DNA of 21,494 nt from F23-D06 sp963603365. Lineage in GTDB: Bacteria > Bacteroidota > Bacteroidia > Bacteroidales > WCHB1-69. Location of the stretch: positions 1-21,494 of the forward strand of contig CAVCMI010000030.1 of NCBI GenBank assembly GCA_963603365.1, in the 5' to 3' direction. This document shows positions 8,246-15,493 of this stretch, one piece after another. The translations under genes were made by a program, and so were the position numbers. Positions within the stretch are counted from its first letter, which is position 1, and every line of letters begins with the position of its first letter. The notes beneath the pieces were generated by a model. The model saw only the letters and a program-made list of their open reading frames with translations. It was not told the DNA's origin and ran no database searches.

Positions 8246-9151
8246 TCAAAGGTCTTTCTGCGTTTTCCACATAAACAGCAGACTCAAGACCGTAATCAAC
8301 GAACAGGTCACAATGAGCATAGAGGAACCCTTGATGTCTGTGAACCTGATTTCATCCATAAAGATACCGCGTCCCTGCAGCGTGAAGTCAGCAATGATTG
8401 TCAAGGCATTGTGCAGGAAATGCGCCAACACGGGAAGCCAGAGCGATCCGCTCCACAGCAACAAGTAGCCAAGATACGCGCCAAGGAGGAGGCGAGGTAC
8501 AAAACCGTCAAACTGCAGGTGGGCAAGGCTGAACAACACCGCGGTAACCCAAACCGCCAGATGCGGACGCTTGAGCCAGCCGGACAGGAACACCTGCACG
8601 GTCCCACGAAACAAGAACTCTTCGCACAAGGCCGGCAGGGCGGCAAGCACAAACAGGTTGACCGCAAGCGTACCGTAAGTGTGCCGGGAAGTCAGCACAT
8701 TCATCACCTTTTCGGCTTGTGCTGCCGTGGCATCCATCCATCGCTGCAGTCCGGAAAGTGCCTCGGGCAGACGCATGACCTCATTCCATTGCGACAACGC
8801 CGCCACCAAAGGAAGCAGCACTATCGACAGCACCAGTGTGACATTCACCAGCAAATAGTATGGTTTCCGGTTTGCTTTGTTATACTGCAGCAGATGTTTG
8901 TCTTGACAATACGAGAACAAGAGCGCCGGCAACAGAAACATACCCACCGAACTGAACGATTGCGAGATCCTAATGGCGGCGGGCGACTGCATAATGACGG
9001 ATTGGTCGGCGCCGCCCGACACGAGGTAGGCAATGCCGCTCCCTAATATGCTGAAAACTATTGTTCCTGCCACCATAAAAAGCAGCAGGAACAATAATTG
9101 CACACCTTTCTTCTTTCCATCGAAGAAAGGCCTTATGAAATCCGTATTCAT
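8246..9151 (-). CDS. CPBP family intramembrane metalloprotease (CAAX protease-like)
   Basis: A 301-residue polytopic membrane protein of the Abi/CPBP (CAAX prenyl protease 2-related) family. Catalytic motif 1 EEFLFRG begins at residue 177, motif 2 includes His211 in SLAHLQFD, and the conserved HFLHNAL (244-250) lies near the C-terminus. These residues are the expected zinc/glutamate protease site within the membrane. Hydrophobic segments lie at about 18-45, 67-82, 98-120, 161-178 and 198-250. In bacteria such proteins are linked to bacteriocin immunity, protein processing or unknown roles; no substrate is evident. The start ATG overlaps the stop of the upstream carboxyltransferase gene by four bases (ATGA), so translation is coupled. 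The pairing of the two is functionally unexplained. Confidence 0.9.
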   Translation of the reverse strand: MNTDFIRPFFDGKKKGVQLLFLLLFMVAGTIVFSILGSGIAYLVSGGADQSVIMQSPAAIRISQSFSSVGMFLLPALLFSYCQDKHLLQYNKANRKPYYLLVNVTLVLSIVLLPLVAALSQWNEVMRLPEALSGLQRWMDATAAQAEKVMNVLTSRHTYGTLAVNLFVLAALPALCEEFLFRGTVQVFLSGWLKRPHLAVWVTAVLFSLAHLQFDGFVPRLLLGAYLGYLLLWSGSLWLPVLAHFLHNALTIIADFTLQGRGIFMDEIRFTDIKGSSMLIVTCSLITVLSLLFMWKTQKDL

Positions 9152-10935
9152 TTCACGAATGCTATTACATCGCCTTTCTGGACCTTGTCGCCCTGTTTAG
9201 CAACCACCTCGATGAGTTTGCCGCTATAGAGCGAATGTACCTCCTCGTTTCCGAAGAAAGCGCTGACAAAGCATACCAGATCGCCTTCCTTGATGTCGGT
9301 TCCCAATGGCTTTGCCATAGAGGGCTCGCCCACAGAGAGTTCCCAGATCACCTGACCGGATACGGGAGCGGTGATCATCTTGGCATCGGGTTCTTTGGCC
9401 AACACCTTGTCAATTACCTCTTGCTTGACAACCTCGGGCAACTTCACAATCTTGACAACCTCGCGCACGCCGGACTTCTCTTTAGCCTGTGCGAGTGCGG
9501 CCTCGAAGTTCTTTTTGGCTCGTCCCTCTTTGTAGTCGATGTACTGGCGCTCGTGCATAGCCAGTTCAAACAGTTCTTCATCGTCCGGCCCGCAATCCCA
9601 GCCTTTTTCTTCCATCATGGCACGGTATTTGGGCAATTCGTCCGGGTAGTTGTCTTGCGGGACTCCGTCAAAGAATTCAAACCCCTTCTCTTTGGCCAAC
9701 GCCTTGATTTCAGGGGCAAGTTCGCCCGGAAGTCTGCCGCAGCGACCGAGAATCATATCCCACATGTTCTTGTCCATATTCGAGTATCTCGGCTTGCCCT
9801 GGGCAGCGGCCAAGATGTTCATCAACGCGATATTCTTTACATACTGGCTGAAGGGCGTGACCAGCCCGGGCGTGCCGACTCGCGGCCAAACATATTGAAC
9901 CTCATCGAAAAGCTTGACCAGCAGTTCGTCTTCCGACAACTCTCGCTGCTTGTTCTGGCGAAGCGCCATGTTGATGGCATCCTTAAGTCCTTTCATGTCT
10001 GCCATCATAGAACCCATCATGCCGCCGGGCAGTCCGCAACCCAGCAACAGCGAAGTGCAAACCTTGTTTTTCGGCTCCATAAAATAGCCTAAGAAGTCGT
10101 CAATGAAGCGTTGGGTCAGCGCGCGGGCTTCCATATAAGCGCTCATGTTGATGTCAGCGACCTCAAAGCCGGCGTCTTTCAGCATAGCCTGAACAGCAAT
10201 CACGTCAGGGTGCACCATACCCCAAGACAAGGGTTCCATAGCCACATCCACAATATCCACACCGTTGCGGCAGACCTCAAGCACGGAGGCCATCGAAAGG
10301 CCGGGGCCCGTATGTCCGTGATACTGCAGCACAAGGTGCGGGTACTTGTCCTTGATGGCTTTCACCAGCTTCCCCAAAGTGGCAGGACGCCCGATACCGG
10401 CCATATCCTTCAGACCGACCTCCTTGGCTCCGTATTCCACATACTTATCCACAATACCCATATAATGCTCTATCGTATGCACGGGAGAGTGGGTTATGCT
10501 CAATGCGGCCTGCGAAATCATGCCTACCTCATTTGCATACTTGATCGAGAGCTCCATGTTGCGGTAATCATTCAGTCCGCAGAAAGAGCGTACCACATCC
10601 ACGCCTTGGGCTTTTTTCACCTTGAACATCAGACGACGCACGTCGGCAGGCACGGGATACATGCGCAAACCGTTAAGTGCGCGCTCCAGCATCTGGGTCT
10701 GTATGCCAGCCTCCCTCAACGGCCTGTTCCACTCACGGACCGCATAGTTGGGGTTCTCTCCATACATCAGGTTCACTTGCTCAAAGGCGCCGCCGTTGGT
10801 CTCAACACGGTCAAAGCAACCCATCTTCACAATTACGGGAGCAATTTCTTTAAGCTGGTCCACGCGCGGCTGATACTTCCCGGAAGATTGCCACATGTCG
10901 CGGTAAACCAGACAAAATTTTATTCTTTTAGCCAT
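9148..10935 (-). CDS. Carboxyltransferase of OadA / pyruvate carboxylase subunit B family, biotin lysine missing
   Basis: A 595-residue protein. Residues 1-300 form the TIM-barrel carboxyltransferase domain with YRDMWQSS (metal ligand Asp13), the LKDMAG lysine (Lys176) and the metal ligands His206 and His208 in QYHGHTGPG. The conserved PYC/OADA helical domain follows to about 470. Together these handle transfer of carboxyl groups to or from oxaloacetate or related acids. Residues 520-595 have the fold signature of a biotinyl/lipoyl domain (APVSGQV near the start, YSGKLIEVVAKQGDKVQKGD near the end), but the expected EAMKM hairpin is replaced by SAFFGNE (558-564), so the biotinylatable lysine is Phe. 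The domain cannot carry biotin unless a separate carrier protein serves the enzyme. The gene is 39 bases downstream of the metallo-hydrolase gene and overlaps the CPBP protease gene. The precise substrate is uncertain. Confidence 0.88.
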   Translation of the reverse strand: MAKRIKFCLVYRDMWQSSGKYQPRVDQLKEIAPVIVKMGCFDRVETNGGAFEQVNLMYGENPNYAVREWNRPLREAGIQTQMLERALNGLRMYPVPADVRRLMFKVKKAQGVDVVRSFCGLNDYRNMELSIKYANEVGMISQAALSITHSPVHTIEHYMGIVDKYVEYGAKEVGLKDMAGIGRPATLGKLVKAIKDKYPHLVLQYHGHTGPGLSMASVLEVCRNGVDIVDVAMEPLSWGMVHPDVIAVQAMLKDAGFEVADINMSAYMEARALTQRFIDDFLGYFMEPKNKVCTSLLLGCGLPGGMMGSMMADMKGLKDAINMALRQNKQRELSEDELLVKLFDEVQYVWPRVGTPGLVTPFSQYVKNIALMNILAAAQGKPRYSNMDKNMWDMILGRCGRLPGELAPEIKALAKEKGFEFFDGVPQDNYPDELPKYRAMMEEKGWDCGPDDEELFELAMHERQYIDYKEGRAKKNFEAALAQAKEKSGVREVVKIVKLPEVVKQEVIDKVLAKEPDAKMITAPVSGQVIWELSVGEPSMAKPLGTDIKEGDLVCFVSAFFGNEEVHSLYSGKLIEVVAKQGDKVQKGDVIAFVK

Positions 10936-10974
10936 AATTTTAATATTAATGTATTGTTTATCAATTTATTGTGT

Positions 10975-11772
10975 TTACAAGACTTTTGTTTCTTTCATTT
11001 TTTCTTTTTCGTCAACATCAATGACCATACCGTCATAGCCCAGAAAGACATTCTCGGGCAATTCTTCAGAAACTTCTTCGTAAAGCCCCATATCGTGGGA
11101 GACGTGCGTGAGATAGGCGCGGCCAGGGCCAAGTTGCCGGATGACCCCTAACGCCTGCTCCATGTTGAAATGGGAGTAGTGTATCTTTTTGCGCAGCGCA
11201 TTGATGACCAAGACATCCAAATCCATAAGTTTGGCCATTTCCGTCTCAGATATAAAGCTGGCATCGGTGATGTAACCGAAATTGCCGATGCGGTAACCCA
11301 ATATCGGCAGACTGAGATGACGCACCCTGACGGGAACTACCGTCACGCCTTTTACCTGAAAGCTCTCCTCCTTTACCTGACACAGTTTCAACGCAGGCAC
11401 TCCGGGGTAAGGATGGGGCTTAAAAGCATAGTCATAGTCCTTGTGGATCACATTCAGCACGCGCTGCAATCCATAGATCTGCATTGGGGAATTGCGAAGG
11501 AAACAGACGGGACGGATGTCGTCAATGCCGCCGATGTGGTCTTTATGTTCATGGGTGGTCAAGATGGCATCCACCTTGTCGATATGCTGACGCAGCAACT
11601 GCTGGCGCAAGTCCGGACCGGCATCTATGAGCATTTTCACATCACCGGTTTCAATGAACGCTGAAGTGCGCAACCGCTTGTCTCTCAAATCTGCAGAAGA
11701 ACAGACGCGGCATTTGCATCCCACCACGGGAACGCCTTGTGAAGTTCCGGTTCCTAACAATGTTATCCTCAT
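10975..11772 (-). CDS. MBL-fold metallo-hydrolase, PhnP-like
   Basis: A metallo-beta-lactamase-fold hydrolase of about 265 residues. The zinc motif HEHKDH is in TTHEHKDHIGGIDD (residues 74-79 from the chosen start), with further ligands in the later IDAGPD, ITDASF and SHFN segments. A CxCxxC group (GCKCRVCSS) near residue 20 is like the extra zinc-binding cysteines of PhnP, the phosphoribosyl 1,2-cyclic phosphate phosphodiesterase. Activity on cyclic phosphodiesters is therefore plausible but unproven, and no phosphonate genes are nearby. I chose ATG at 11772 because family members begin with M(R/K)ITLLGTGTSQG; an in-frame ATG at 11787 would add MTENA and is also downstream of the promoter. 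It is likely the first gene of a unit with the carboxyltransferase and CPBP protease. Confidence 0.88.
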   Translation of the reverse strand: MRITLLGTGTSQGVPVVGCKCRVCSSADLRDKRLRTSAFIETGDVKMLIDAGPDLRQQLLRQHIDKVDAILTTHEHKDHIGGIDDIRPVCFLRNSPMQIYGLQRVLNVIHKDYDYAFKPHPYPGVPALKLCQVKEESFQVKGVTVVPVRVRHLSLPILGYRIGNFGYITDASFISETEMAKLMDLDVLVINALRKKIHYSHFNMEQALGVIRQLGPGRAYLTHVSHDMGLYEEVSEELPENVFLGYDGMVIDVDEKEKMKETKVL

Positions 11773-11804
11773 CGCGTTCTCTGTCACTCGTTCAAAAACG
11801 TGCG

Positions 11805-11812
11805 CAAAAATA
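11805..11812 (-). promoter_or_regulatory. Bacteroidota -7 element TATTTTTG for the metallo-hydrolase unit
   Basis: TATTTTTG on the minus strand matches TAnnTTTG and lies 32 bases upstream of the chosen metallo-hydrolase start (17 bases from the alternative start). It is divergent from the DUF4301 promoter. Confidence 0.6.
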
Positions 11813-11840
11813 CAAAAAAGAGATTATCTTCCACGTTCCG

Positions 11841-11862
11841 AAACGATATTTTTTTATCGTTT
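11841..11862. promoter_or_regulatory. Short perfect inverted repeat between divergent promoters
   Basis: AAACGATA and TATCGTTT form an 8-bp perfect dyad around six T residues, placed between the two divergent -7 elements. Position suggests an operator or a small hairpin; there is no direct evidence of function. Confidence 0.35.
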
Positions 11863-11895
11863 TAAGCCTGGTGCGTGAACTGGCGTGATTGGGTG

Positions 11896-11911
11896 TATTT
11901 TTGTATTTTTG
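11896..11911 (+). promoter_or_regulatory. Tandem -7 elements TATTTTTG for DUF4301 gene
   Basis: Two head-to-tail copies of TATTTTTG (11896-11903 and 11904-11911), each matching TAnnTTTG, end 24 bases before the ATG at 11936. They lie inside the longer open frame that starts with GTG at 11885, which argues that the GTG is not the real start. Confidence 0.6.
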
Positions 11912-11935
11912 CTTTTCAATTTACAATCGAAAGCT

Positions 11936-13423
11936 ATGACCCCGTTTTCACATTCAGACCTAACATTCCTGCAGCAGAGGGGCAGCACGCCCGAGCAGGT
12001 AGAACAGCAGCTTGATCTTTTCAGCAAAGGTTTCGGATACACAGAAATAGACCGTCCTGCCATTCTTGGCGACGGCATCCTCAAGTTGGACAATGAGGAG
12101 ATTGAAGAACTTGCCGCAGATTATATCGATATGGCTTCCGGCAAGAAGGCGGTGAAGTTCGTCCCTGCCTCAGGCGCTGCCTCGCGAATGTTCAAAGACC
12201 TGTTTCTGTTCCTCACAGACAAGTCGGAAGAGAGCCGCCGCAAGGCTTTGCAGTTTCTGGAAGACCTTCCGCGATATCCGTTCTACGGGGCATTGGACGC
12301 GGAACTTGGCAAGACGGGGCATCGGCTGGACCAAGAGATCAGGAACGGCAACATCGAACTGATTATCAACAGCCTGTTACAGCCTGGCGGGCTCAATTAC
12401 AGTTCGTGTCCCAAAGGGCTGCTGCCTTTCCACCGCTATGCCGACCGTACGCGCACTGCGCTTGAAGAACATCTGGTGGAGGCGGCACGCTATGCAGCCA
12501 TCGACGGGCATTGCCACCTGCACTTCACCGTGTCACCGCAGCACAGAAGCGAATTTGAAGCGTTTGTTGAAAAAACGGCGCCCTATTATGAGGAACGGTA
12601 CCGGGTCAAATACACCATCGGCTTTTCCGTGCAGGATCCGTCAACAGACACGATAGCCGTGAATCCCGACAACACGCTCTTCCGCGACGAAAACGGACAG
12701 TTGCTTTTCCGTCCCGGCGGGCACGGCGCACTGATTCACAACCTCAACCGTCTTGACGGCGACTTTGTCTTTATCAAGAACATCGACAATGTAGTGCCCG
12801 AGCGCGACATCGAGACCACCGTCACCTATAAGAGAGCCCTGGCCGCCTATATGCTGCAATTGCAGAACCGCCTGTTCCAATATCTGCACATCCTCGAGAA
12901 CGGAGAACCGGACAACATGATGCTGTGCGAAATGCTGGACTTTGCCGAAACAGAACTGATGATTCCTTTGGACGGCGATTTCTCTGCGGAAGCGCTGTAC
13001 CAAAAACTGAACCGGCCCTTGCGCGTTTGCGGTATGGTGAAAAACGAAGGCGAACCTGGCGGAGGCCCCTTCTGGGCATGCAACGATGAGGGCATCATTT
13101 CTCTCCAAATTGTGGAATCCTCCCAAATTGACAAGTCTGACCCCAAACAGGAACAGATGATGCGACTGTCAACCCACTTCAATCCCGTGGATATGGTCTG
13201 TGCTCTGAAAGACTACAAAGGACACTCCTTTGACTTGCTGAAATACGTTGACCCCAACACCGGATTCATCTCTTCCAAGAGTGTCGGCAGCCATACCATC
13301 CGCGCCATGGAGCTTCCTGGACTTTGGAACGGCGCCATGAGCAACTGGATTACCGTATTTGTGGAAGTGCCGGCCAAGACTTTCAATCCCGTAAAGACGG
13401 TTTTCGACCTGCGAAACCGATAA
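11936..13423 (+). CDS. DUF4301 family protein
   Basis: A 495-residue soluble protein of a family widespread in Bacteroidota and without established function. Features supporting the family are the long conserved body with KFVPASGAASRMFKDL (about residues 72-87), FRPGGHGALIHNLNRLD (about 256-272) and the GPFWACNDEG segment (about 375-384). The FVPASGAASRM and RPGGHGAL segments look like nucleotide-sugar pyrophosphorylase-type loops, so an enzymatic role on a nucleotide sugar is conceivable; this is inference. I prefer ATG 11936 over an upstream in-frame GTG at 11885 because the tandem -7 elements fall between them. The gene is monocistronic and converges on gldH with only 30 bases between the stops. 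Confidence 0.88.
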   Translation: MTPFSHSDLTFLQQRGSTPEQVEQQLDLFSKGFGYTEIDRPAILGDGILKLDNEEIEELAADYIDMASGKKAVKFVPASGAASRMFKDLFLFLTDKSEESRRKALQFLEDLPRYPFYGALDAELGKTGHRLDQEIRNGNIELIINSLLQPGGLNYSSCPKGLLPFHRYADRTRTALEEHLVEAARYAAIDGHCHLHFTVSPQHRSEFEAFVEKTAPYYEERYRVKYTIGFSVQDPSTDTIAVNPDNTLFRDENGQLLFRPGGHGALIHNLNRLDGDFVFIKNIDNVVPERDIETTVTYKRALAAYMLQLQNRLFQYLHILENGEPDNMMLCEMLDFAETELMIPLDGDFSAEALYQKLNRPLRVCGMVKNEGEPGGGPFWACNDEGIISLQIVESSQIDKSDPKQEQMMRLSTHFNPVDMVCALKDYKGHSFDLLKYVDPNTGFISSKSVGSHTIRAMELPGLWNGAMSNWITVFVEVPAKTFNPVKTVFDLRNR

Positions 13424-13453
13424 AACACTAAAAATAAGGGGAGGAGAATCCTT

Positions 13454-13948
13454 TTATTTGTCCCTCTTTTCGAGCGTGATGCCGAAGTCGGACACTCCTT
13501 TCACCGTTTCTTGCCGCATGCCTTGCGTTACGGTGAACGTATAGTTGCCCGAAAACGGGAATCTCACGTTCGGCTGGAAAAGGAACTTGTTGTCCTTTAT
13601 GCGTCCTTTGCCTTTTCCGGTCCACTTCCCGAACTTGTCGCACAGGATAAAGCCCAGCGTGTCCTGTTCGCTATGGCCGTCGGGATACTGCGTCTGCATA
13701 AAGACATAGAAATTCTGGGTCTCAAAGTCAGTCGTATTGCGGAGATTGATGTATAAGTCGTAATAAACGGACGAGTCGGGAATGTCAACGGAAAAGGCAA
13801 GCGGTTCGGCAATGTTCCATTGTTCGTCCGGCACTTGCTTGATGTCGCGGTAGAAGACGTTGCCTCCGCAGCCGCAGGCTGTCAAGGCAAGCAATGCGAA
13901 CAGCAGAATGCGTTTACTGGGGCGCCGTTTGTCTGTTTTGTCCTTCAT
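13454..13948 (-). CDS. gldH: Gliding motility lipoprotein GldH
   Basis: A 164-residue lipoprotein. The N-terminus has a basic region (KRRPSKR), a hydrophobic stretch LLFALLAL and a lipobox LTAC with lipidated Cys25. The mature part contains PDEQWNIAEPLAFSVDIPDSS and the YPDGHSEQDTLGF segment typical of GldH. In Flavobacterium johnsoniae GldH is needed for gliding, and its homologues persist in non-gliding Bacteroidales, where the role is unclear. I chose the ATG at 13948; the frame is open further upstream to 14149, but that extension overlaps the PSP1 gene and lacks GldH features. Five bases separate the PSP1-family stop from this start, so the two form an operon, an arrangement that is conserved in the phylum. 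Confidence 0.9.
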   Translation of the reverse strand: MKDKTDKRRPSKRILLFALLALTACGCGGNVFYRDIKQVPDEQWNIAEPLAFSVDIPDSSVYYDLYINLRNTTDFETQNFYVFMQTQYPDGHSEQDTLGFILCDKFGKWTGKGKGRIKDNKFLFQPNVRFPFSGNYTFTVTQGMRQETVKGVSDFGITLEKRDK

Positions 13949-13953
13949 GATTT

Positions 13954-15411
13954 TCACGAATCGGCTATATGTTTCAATTCGTCCATACTGTACCCGCCGT
14001 TGTCCTCGTCCATTTTCTTCTGGTTCACGCTGGCAAACTCTTCCAACGTATCGGGGATCTTGCCGTTTTCGTTCAACCTGATAATCTGCTTCACCTTGTC
14101 GAGCGGCAGGGCGAATATCGTAGAGGGGTCGTCGGAGTAAGAATACCAAGCTATTTTCTTGAAAATGTCTATTTTGTTATAGATGCCTGTGCCTTTTTTT
14201 GTTTTAAGCCGTACATTTGACGACGGAAACTCTTTGAGCTCCTGCTGATAGGTTTCCTGTTCAAAATTGAGGCAGCATTTCAGTTTGCCGCACATGCCTG
14301 CCAGTTTCTGAGGATTCAGCGACAGTTGCTGGGTGCGCGCCGTAGAGGTAGAGACAGACTGGAAATTGGTAAGCCACGACGAGCAGCAGAGTTCACGGCC
14401 GCATGACCCCAGACCGCCCAGCCGGGCAGCCTCCTGCCTTACGCCGATCTGACGCATCTCTATGCGGATGTGGAACTGTTCGGCCAGTATCTTGATCAGT
14501 TCGCGGAAGTCAACACGCTCTTCTGCGGAATAATAGAAAATGGCCTTTGTGCCATCGCCTTGATACTCCACATCGTTCACCTTCATTTTCAGGTTCAGGT
14601 CCCAGGCCGTATAACGGGAACGCAGCATAGTGTCGTGTTCGAGGCTCACCGTGGCTATCCACTCTTCAACATCGGCATAGCGGGCTGTGCGATAGAGTTT
14701 CTTTGTCACATGCTCGGGCTGTACGTGTCTGTTTTCCATCTGCCGTTGCACCTGGATCCCCAACATAGAGATGATGCCGATATCGTGACCGGAGTTTGCC
14801 TCTACGGCCACAATGTCGCCCACATGGTACGCCCCCTCCTGCGGCAGCAGGAAGAAATCCTTGTGGCTGTTTTTGAAGCGCACCTCGGCAATCGGGAACT
14901 CCAGATAGTCAAGCGATATGTCAAGTTTTTCCATCCAATTGTAGGTGGGCAGTTTGCAGGCGTTGTAGTGATATTGTTCGCAATGAATGCTCTCCGGGTC
15001 CGGGGTGTCTGAAAGCCCGCGGGTAAGAAATATGTTTTTCGCTATCTTTTCAGACTCCGGCGAGAGTCCCGTGCGGATGTCCAAGTCGAGGTACTTCTCC
15101 CAATCTTCCGCCTGTGAATGGTCCACATCTTCCTGGGCCACTTTTTTCCTGATGCCTTTTCGCGACTCCAGTTCTGCCTTTATGTCTTCGGCGGTCGGCA
15201 CATCATGATCGAATGCTTCTGTTGTCTGGTCTGACAAGTTTTGCTCCGGCTGTTCCGCGGGAGACTCCGTCTTTGGCGTTCTTCCGCCATCTTCGTTATC
15301 TGCCGTTATTGTTGCCTCTTTTTCTTTATCCTTTGTTGATTTCTTATGAGAATTGTGATGATTGCGGTATCTGCGTTGGCTATTTTGATTTTTCTCAGAT
15401 TTCTTTTCCAT
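13954..15411 (-). CDS. PSP1 / RicT (YaaT)-like domain protein
   Basis: A 485-residue protein. Residues 1-105 are hydrophilic, repetitive in Lys/Glu/Asn/Thr, and probably disordered. The core (about 140-385) is the PSP1 C-terminal domain family, including HVGDIVAVEANSGHDIG and FYYSAEERVDFRELIKILA. The conserved cysteine cluster is present: Cys337, Cys342 and Cys343 in GSCGRELCCSSW, and Cys374, Cys379 and Cys380 in GMCGKLKCCLNFE. In Bacillus the homologue RicT works with RicA and RicF in a complex that binds Fe-S clusters and supports RNase Y-dependent RNA processing. A comparable role here is inference. It has its own -7 promoter and is the first gene of an operon with gldH. Confidence 0.9.
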   Translation of the reverse strand: MEKKSEKNQNSQRRYRNHHNSHKKSTKDKEKEATITADNEDGGRTPKTESPAEQPEQNLSDQTTEAFDHDVPTAEDIKAELESRKGIRKKVAQEDVDHSQAEDWEKYLDLDIRTGLSPESEKIAKNIFLTRGLSDTPDPESIHCEQYHYNACKLPTYNWMEKLDISLDYLEFPIAEVRFKNSHKDFFLLPQEGAYHVGDIVAVEANSGHDIGIISMLGIQVQRQMENRHVQPEHVTKKLYRTARYADVEEWIATVSLEHDTMLRSRYTAWDLNLKMKVNDVEYQGDGTKAIFYYSAEERVDFRELIKILAEQFHIRIEMRQIGVRQEAARLGGLGSCGRELCCSSWLTNFQSVSTSTARTQQLSLNPQKLAGMCGKLKCCLNFEQETYQQELKEFPSSNVRLKTKKGTGIYNKIDIFKKIAWYSYSDDPSTIFALPLDKVKQIIRLNENGKIPDTLEEFASVNQKKMDEDNGGYSMDELKHIADS

Positions 15412-15443
15412 TTATATCCTTTCAGCGTGAGATTAAAAGACGG

Positions 15444-15451
15444 CAAAAATA
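15444..15451 (-). promoter_or_regulatory. Bacteroidota -7 element TATTTTTG for the PSP1-gldH operon
   Basis: Minus-strand TATTTTTG matches TAnnTTTG and lies 32 bases upstream of the PSP1-family ATG, within the 82-base gap after kamD. It indicates that PSP1-gldH can be transcribed independently of kamD. Confidence 0.6.
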
Positions 15452-15493
15452 CAAAAAATAGAAGAACAGGATCTCCCGTGCGCCGGGACCGGG

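Noticed and set aside
8222..9046. 274-codon plus-strand frame after the kdd terminator
   Set aside because: It is rich in Gln, His and Arg, starts within a few bases of the terminator, and lies antisense to the CPBP protease whose catalytic motifs are intact.
9235..11151. Long plus-strand open frames (285 and 346 codons) opposite the carboxyltransferase and metallo-hydrolase genes
   Set aside because: They are antisense to genes with clear family motifs, are rich in His and Gln without domain features, and are best explained by codon bias of the real genes.
11885..13423. GTG start at 11885 for the DUF4301 protein
   Set aside because: The tandem -7 promoter elements (11896-11911) lie downstream of the GTG, so transcripts would not contain it.
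13424..13453. Terminator between DUF4301 and gldH
   Set aside because: AAATAAGG and CCTTTTATTT can pair only with a bulge and few G-C pairs; too weak to call.
13454..14149. 231-residue version of GldH starting at 14149
   Set aside because: The extra 67 residues overlap the PSP1-family gene and would bury the lipoprotein signal peptide; ATG 13948 places the lipobox correctly.
15412..15493. Terminator after kamD
   Set aside because: The GC-rich CCCGG/CCGGG-type sequence near 15477-15492 can fold in several short ways but has no following T run.
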